This document shows, one piece after another, positions 62,891 through 64,000 of a DNA stretch of 64,000 nt. The position numbers and the translations under genes were made by a program. The notes below the pieces were generated by a model, which was not told where the DNA came from, ran no database searches, and saw only the letters and a list, made by a program, of their open reading frames with translations. Source of the stretch: Hymenobacter chitinivorans DSM 11115. Lineage in GTDB: Bacteria > Bacteroidota > Bacteroidia > Cytophagales > Hymenobacteraceae. The stretch spans positions 1,054,001 to 1,118,000 of the forward strand of contig NZ_PGFA01000001.1 of assembly GCF_002797555.1 (NCBI RefSeq). The letters run 5' to 3'. The number at the start of each line of letters is the position of its first letter. Position 1 is the stretch's first letter.

Positions 62891-63057
62891 CGGCTGTCCT
62901 CCTGAGCTTTTGCGAAGGACCTTCCTCGCCTGAGTGACAAACCCGATTCAACGCTCAAAGCCCTTTACCAACTGCTGGTAGAGGGCTTTTTACATTGGTA
63001 TAACCCGCAGTGGGGTAGGCGAGGAAGATCCTTCGCAAAAGCTCAGGAGGACAGCCG
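62891..63057. repeat. 41-bp inverted repeat with nested terminator
   Basis: Arms at 62891-62931 and 63017-63057 are inverted repeats with one mismatch in 41. The 85-nt loop contains a stem-loop (62957-62970 with 62976-62989) ending in a T-run. The outer arms contain GAGCTTTTGCGAAGGA. Confidence 0.9.
62957..62992 (+). terminator. Terminator of the TonB receptor gene, inside the 41-bp inverted repeat
   Basis: AAAGCCCTTTACCA pairs with TGGTAGAGGGCTTT followed by TTTA. It lies 107 bp after the receptor stop, within the loop of the larger repeat. Confidence 0.7.
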
Positions 63058-63096
63058 ACTTTTTACAAATGCCTCTAAGGGCTGCGGGCTTCAATC

Positions 63097-63993
63097 TTAC
63101 TCGTAAAAATGCCGCATCCGCCGGATGGTGCGCAGCACTATCCAGTCACCGAGGGCGGGCAGCCAGGTGTGGACCAGCACGATGAGCCGGCCCAGGGCCG
63201 AAATAACGGTACGCTGCCGCCGCCGCCGGATGTGACTCAGGATGATGGCCGCCACCTCGGCCTGCGACTTTTGCCAGCGCGGCGGGCGGTGGGCAATGGG
63301 CACGGGTTGGCCGGCCGCGTCGAGCACGCGCTTTTCCGGGTCGTTCTGGGTGAAGCCGATGTGGACCACGCCGAAGTGAATACCGGTTTCGGCCAGCTCC
63401 AGGCGCAGGGTGTGGGCCAGGTTGGCAATGGCCGCTTTGCCGGCGCAGTAGGCCGAGCCGCTGGGCATACCGTTCAGAGCCGAAATCGAGGAAATAAACG
63501 TGACGCAACCCTGGCTCTGCACCAAATGGGGCAGGGCGGCTTTGAGCGGGTACACCGAGCCGTAGACGTTGCTGTCGAGCACCTGGCGGAACACCTCGGG
63601 CTGCATGGCGGCGAAGTAGGCGCGCTGGGAAATGCTGGCGTTGGTAATCAGGATGTCGAGGCGGCCGAATGCCTGGATGGCCGTGTCAACCAGCACTTCG
63701 CAGGCCGCGTAGTCGGTGACGTCGGCCACGCAGCTGGCCACGGCCAGGCCGGCCGCTTCAAACTCCTGGCGGGTGGCGGCCAGGCGCTCGGCATTGCGGC
63801 CGTTGAGCACCACGGCGGCGCCCTGCTGGCCCAGGCGCCGGGCCGTTTCGCGCCCAATACCCGATTCGGAGCCCGTGACAATGGCCACTTGGCCCGCGAA
63901 TACGCCGGGGGCGCCCGGCCGGGGCAGTCCGGCGGCAGCTGGGGGGGCGGAAGTAGCCGGAGCGGTGGCGGCGGCAGGGGCGGAATCAGACAT
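63097..63993 (-). CDS. SDR family oxidoreductase
   Basis: A 298-residue short-chain dehydrogenase/reductase. The cofactor loop is VTGSESGIGRETARRL, followed by the catalytic Ser in FISSISALNG and the catalytic Tyr/Lys in SAYCAGKAA, the YxxxK motif. The N-terminus is a low-complexity Ala/Pro stretch (about 30 residues) and the C-terminus has a hydrophobic end with Arg-rich RRRRQRT, both unlike the core. Substrate unknown. It has no other gene of its strand in the window, so its neighbours are not visible. Confidence 0.9.
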   Translation of the reverse strand: MSDSAPAAATAPATSAPPAAAGLPRPGAPGVFAGQVAIVTGSESGIGRETARRLGQQGAAVVLNGRNAERLAATRQEFEAAGLAVASCVADVTDYAACEVLVDTAIQAFGRLDILITNASISQRAYFAAMQPEVFRQVLDSNVYGSVYPLKAALPHLVQSQGCVTFISSISALNGMPSGSAYCAGKAAIANLAHTLRLELAETGIHFGVVHIGFTQNDPEKRVLDAAGQPVPIAHRPPRWQKSQAEVAAIILSHIRRRRQRTVISALGRLIVLVHTWLPALGDWIVLRTIRRMRHFYE

Positions 63994-64000
63994 AGTGGTG

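Noticed and set aside
1..64000. CRISPR arrays, prophage or transposase genes
   Set aside because: No regularly spaced direct repeats with unique spacers were seen, and no transposase, integrase or phage structural gene was recognised.

Overview
The window looks like a chromosomal segment of a high-GC member of the Bacteroidota, most likely a Hymenobacter-type Cytophagales species. The reasons are a tandem D-Ala-D-Ala ligase beside a PASTA protein, an Oar-type TonB receptor, LytS/LytTR two-component genes, an ABC permease fused to an M1 aminopeptidase, a promoter of the Bacteroidota type (TTG, 19 nt, TATATTTG) and many hairpin-forming intergenic repeats. This assignment is an inference from gene content; no rRNA is present.

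Layout: 1-3236 PASTA protein and double-module ddl (minus strand). 3237-4082 a gene-free block of palindromes. 4083-7946 pgk, a membrane protein, a site-2 protease and a YihX-like HAD phosphatase. 8069-8142 a tRNA with anticodon CAT, followed by a visibly AT-richer stretch (about 8150-11760) holding one large PLD-nuclease/helicase gene and a possible structured RNA. 11797-19679 DinB-fold proteins, a GNAT fusion, transporters, a hydrolase and a MocR-type regulator. 20025-23155 fabF, thiolase and tetR with two matching TetR operators. 23380-26447 ketopantoate reductase, LysR and an MBL-fold protein. 26526-33050 a LytTR/LytS pair and an ABC ATPase/permease-peptidase pair. 33118-42312 a PAS/GAF histidine kinase and a complete RND efflux operon. 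42566-44531 an XRE-type protein, its truncated paralogue, a long hairpin and a YwqK-like protein. 44738-51084 an RNA-repair cluster (Hen1, Pnkp, two RlaP/YcgL-type nucleotidyltransferases). 51215-56490 an RhtA-like exporter and copper homeostasis genes. 56570-59342 an arsenic methylation/arsenosugar set. 59692-63993 a TonB receptor and an SDR enzyme.

Two observations stand out. First, an 84-87 bp palindromic element (31-bp arms) is inserted in frame inside two unrelated genes, ddl and pnkp. Both copies are whole numbers of codons and are read in the same phase, so each adds a similar peptide at a loop or linker. Two further copies form intercistronic spacers in which the first three bases of the element are the stop codon of the upstream gene. 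This resembles the coding palindromic elements known from Rickettsia. Second, the Hen1/Pnkp RNA-repair pair sits with two paralogous nucleotidyltransferases. The AT-rich PLD-helicase gene beside the tRNA is a candidate single-gene defence island.

Most genes are ordinary enzymes and transporters. No CRISPR array, prophage, transposase, integrase or rRNA was seen.
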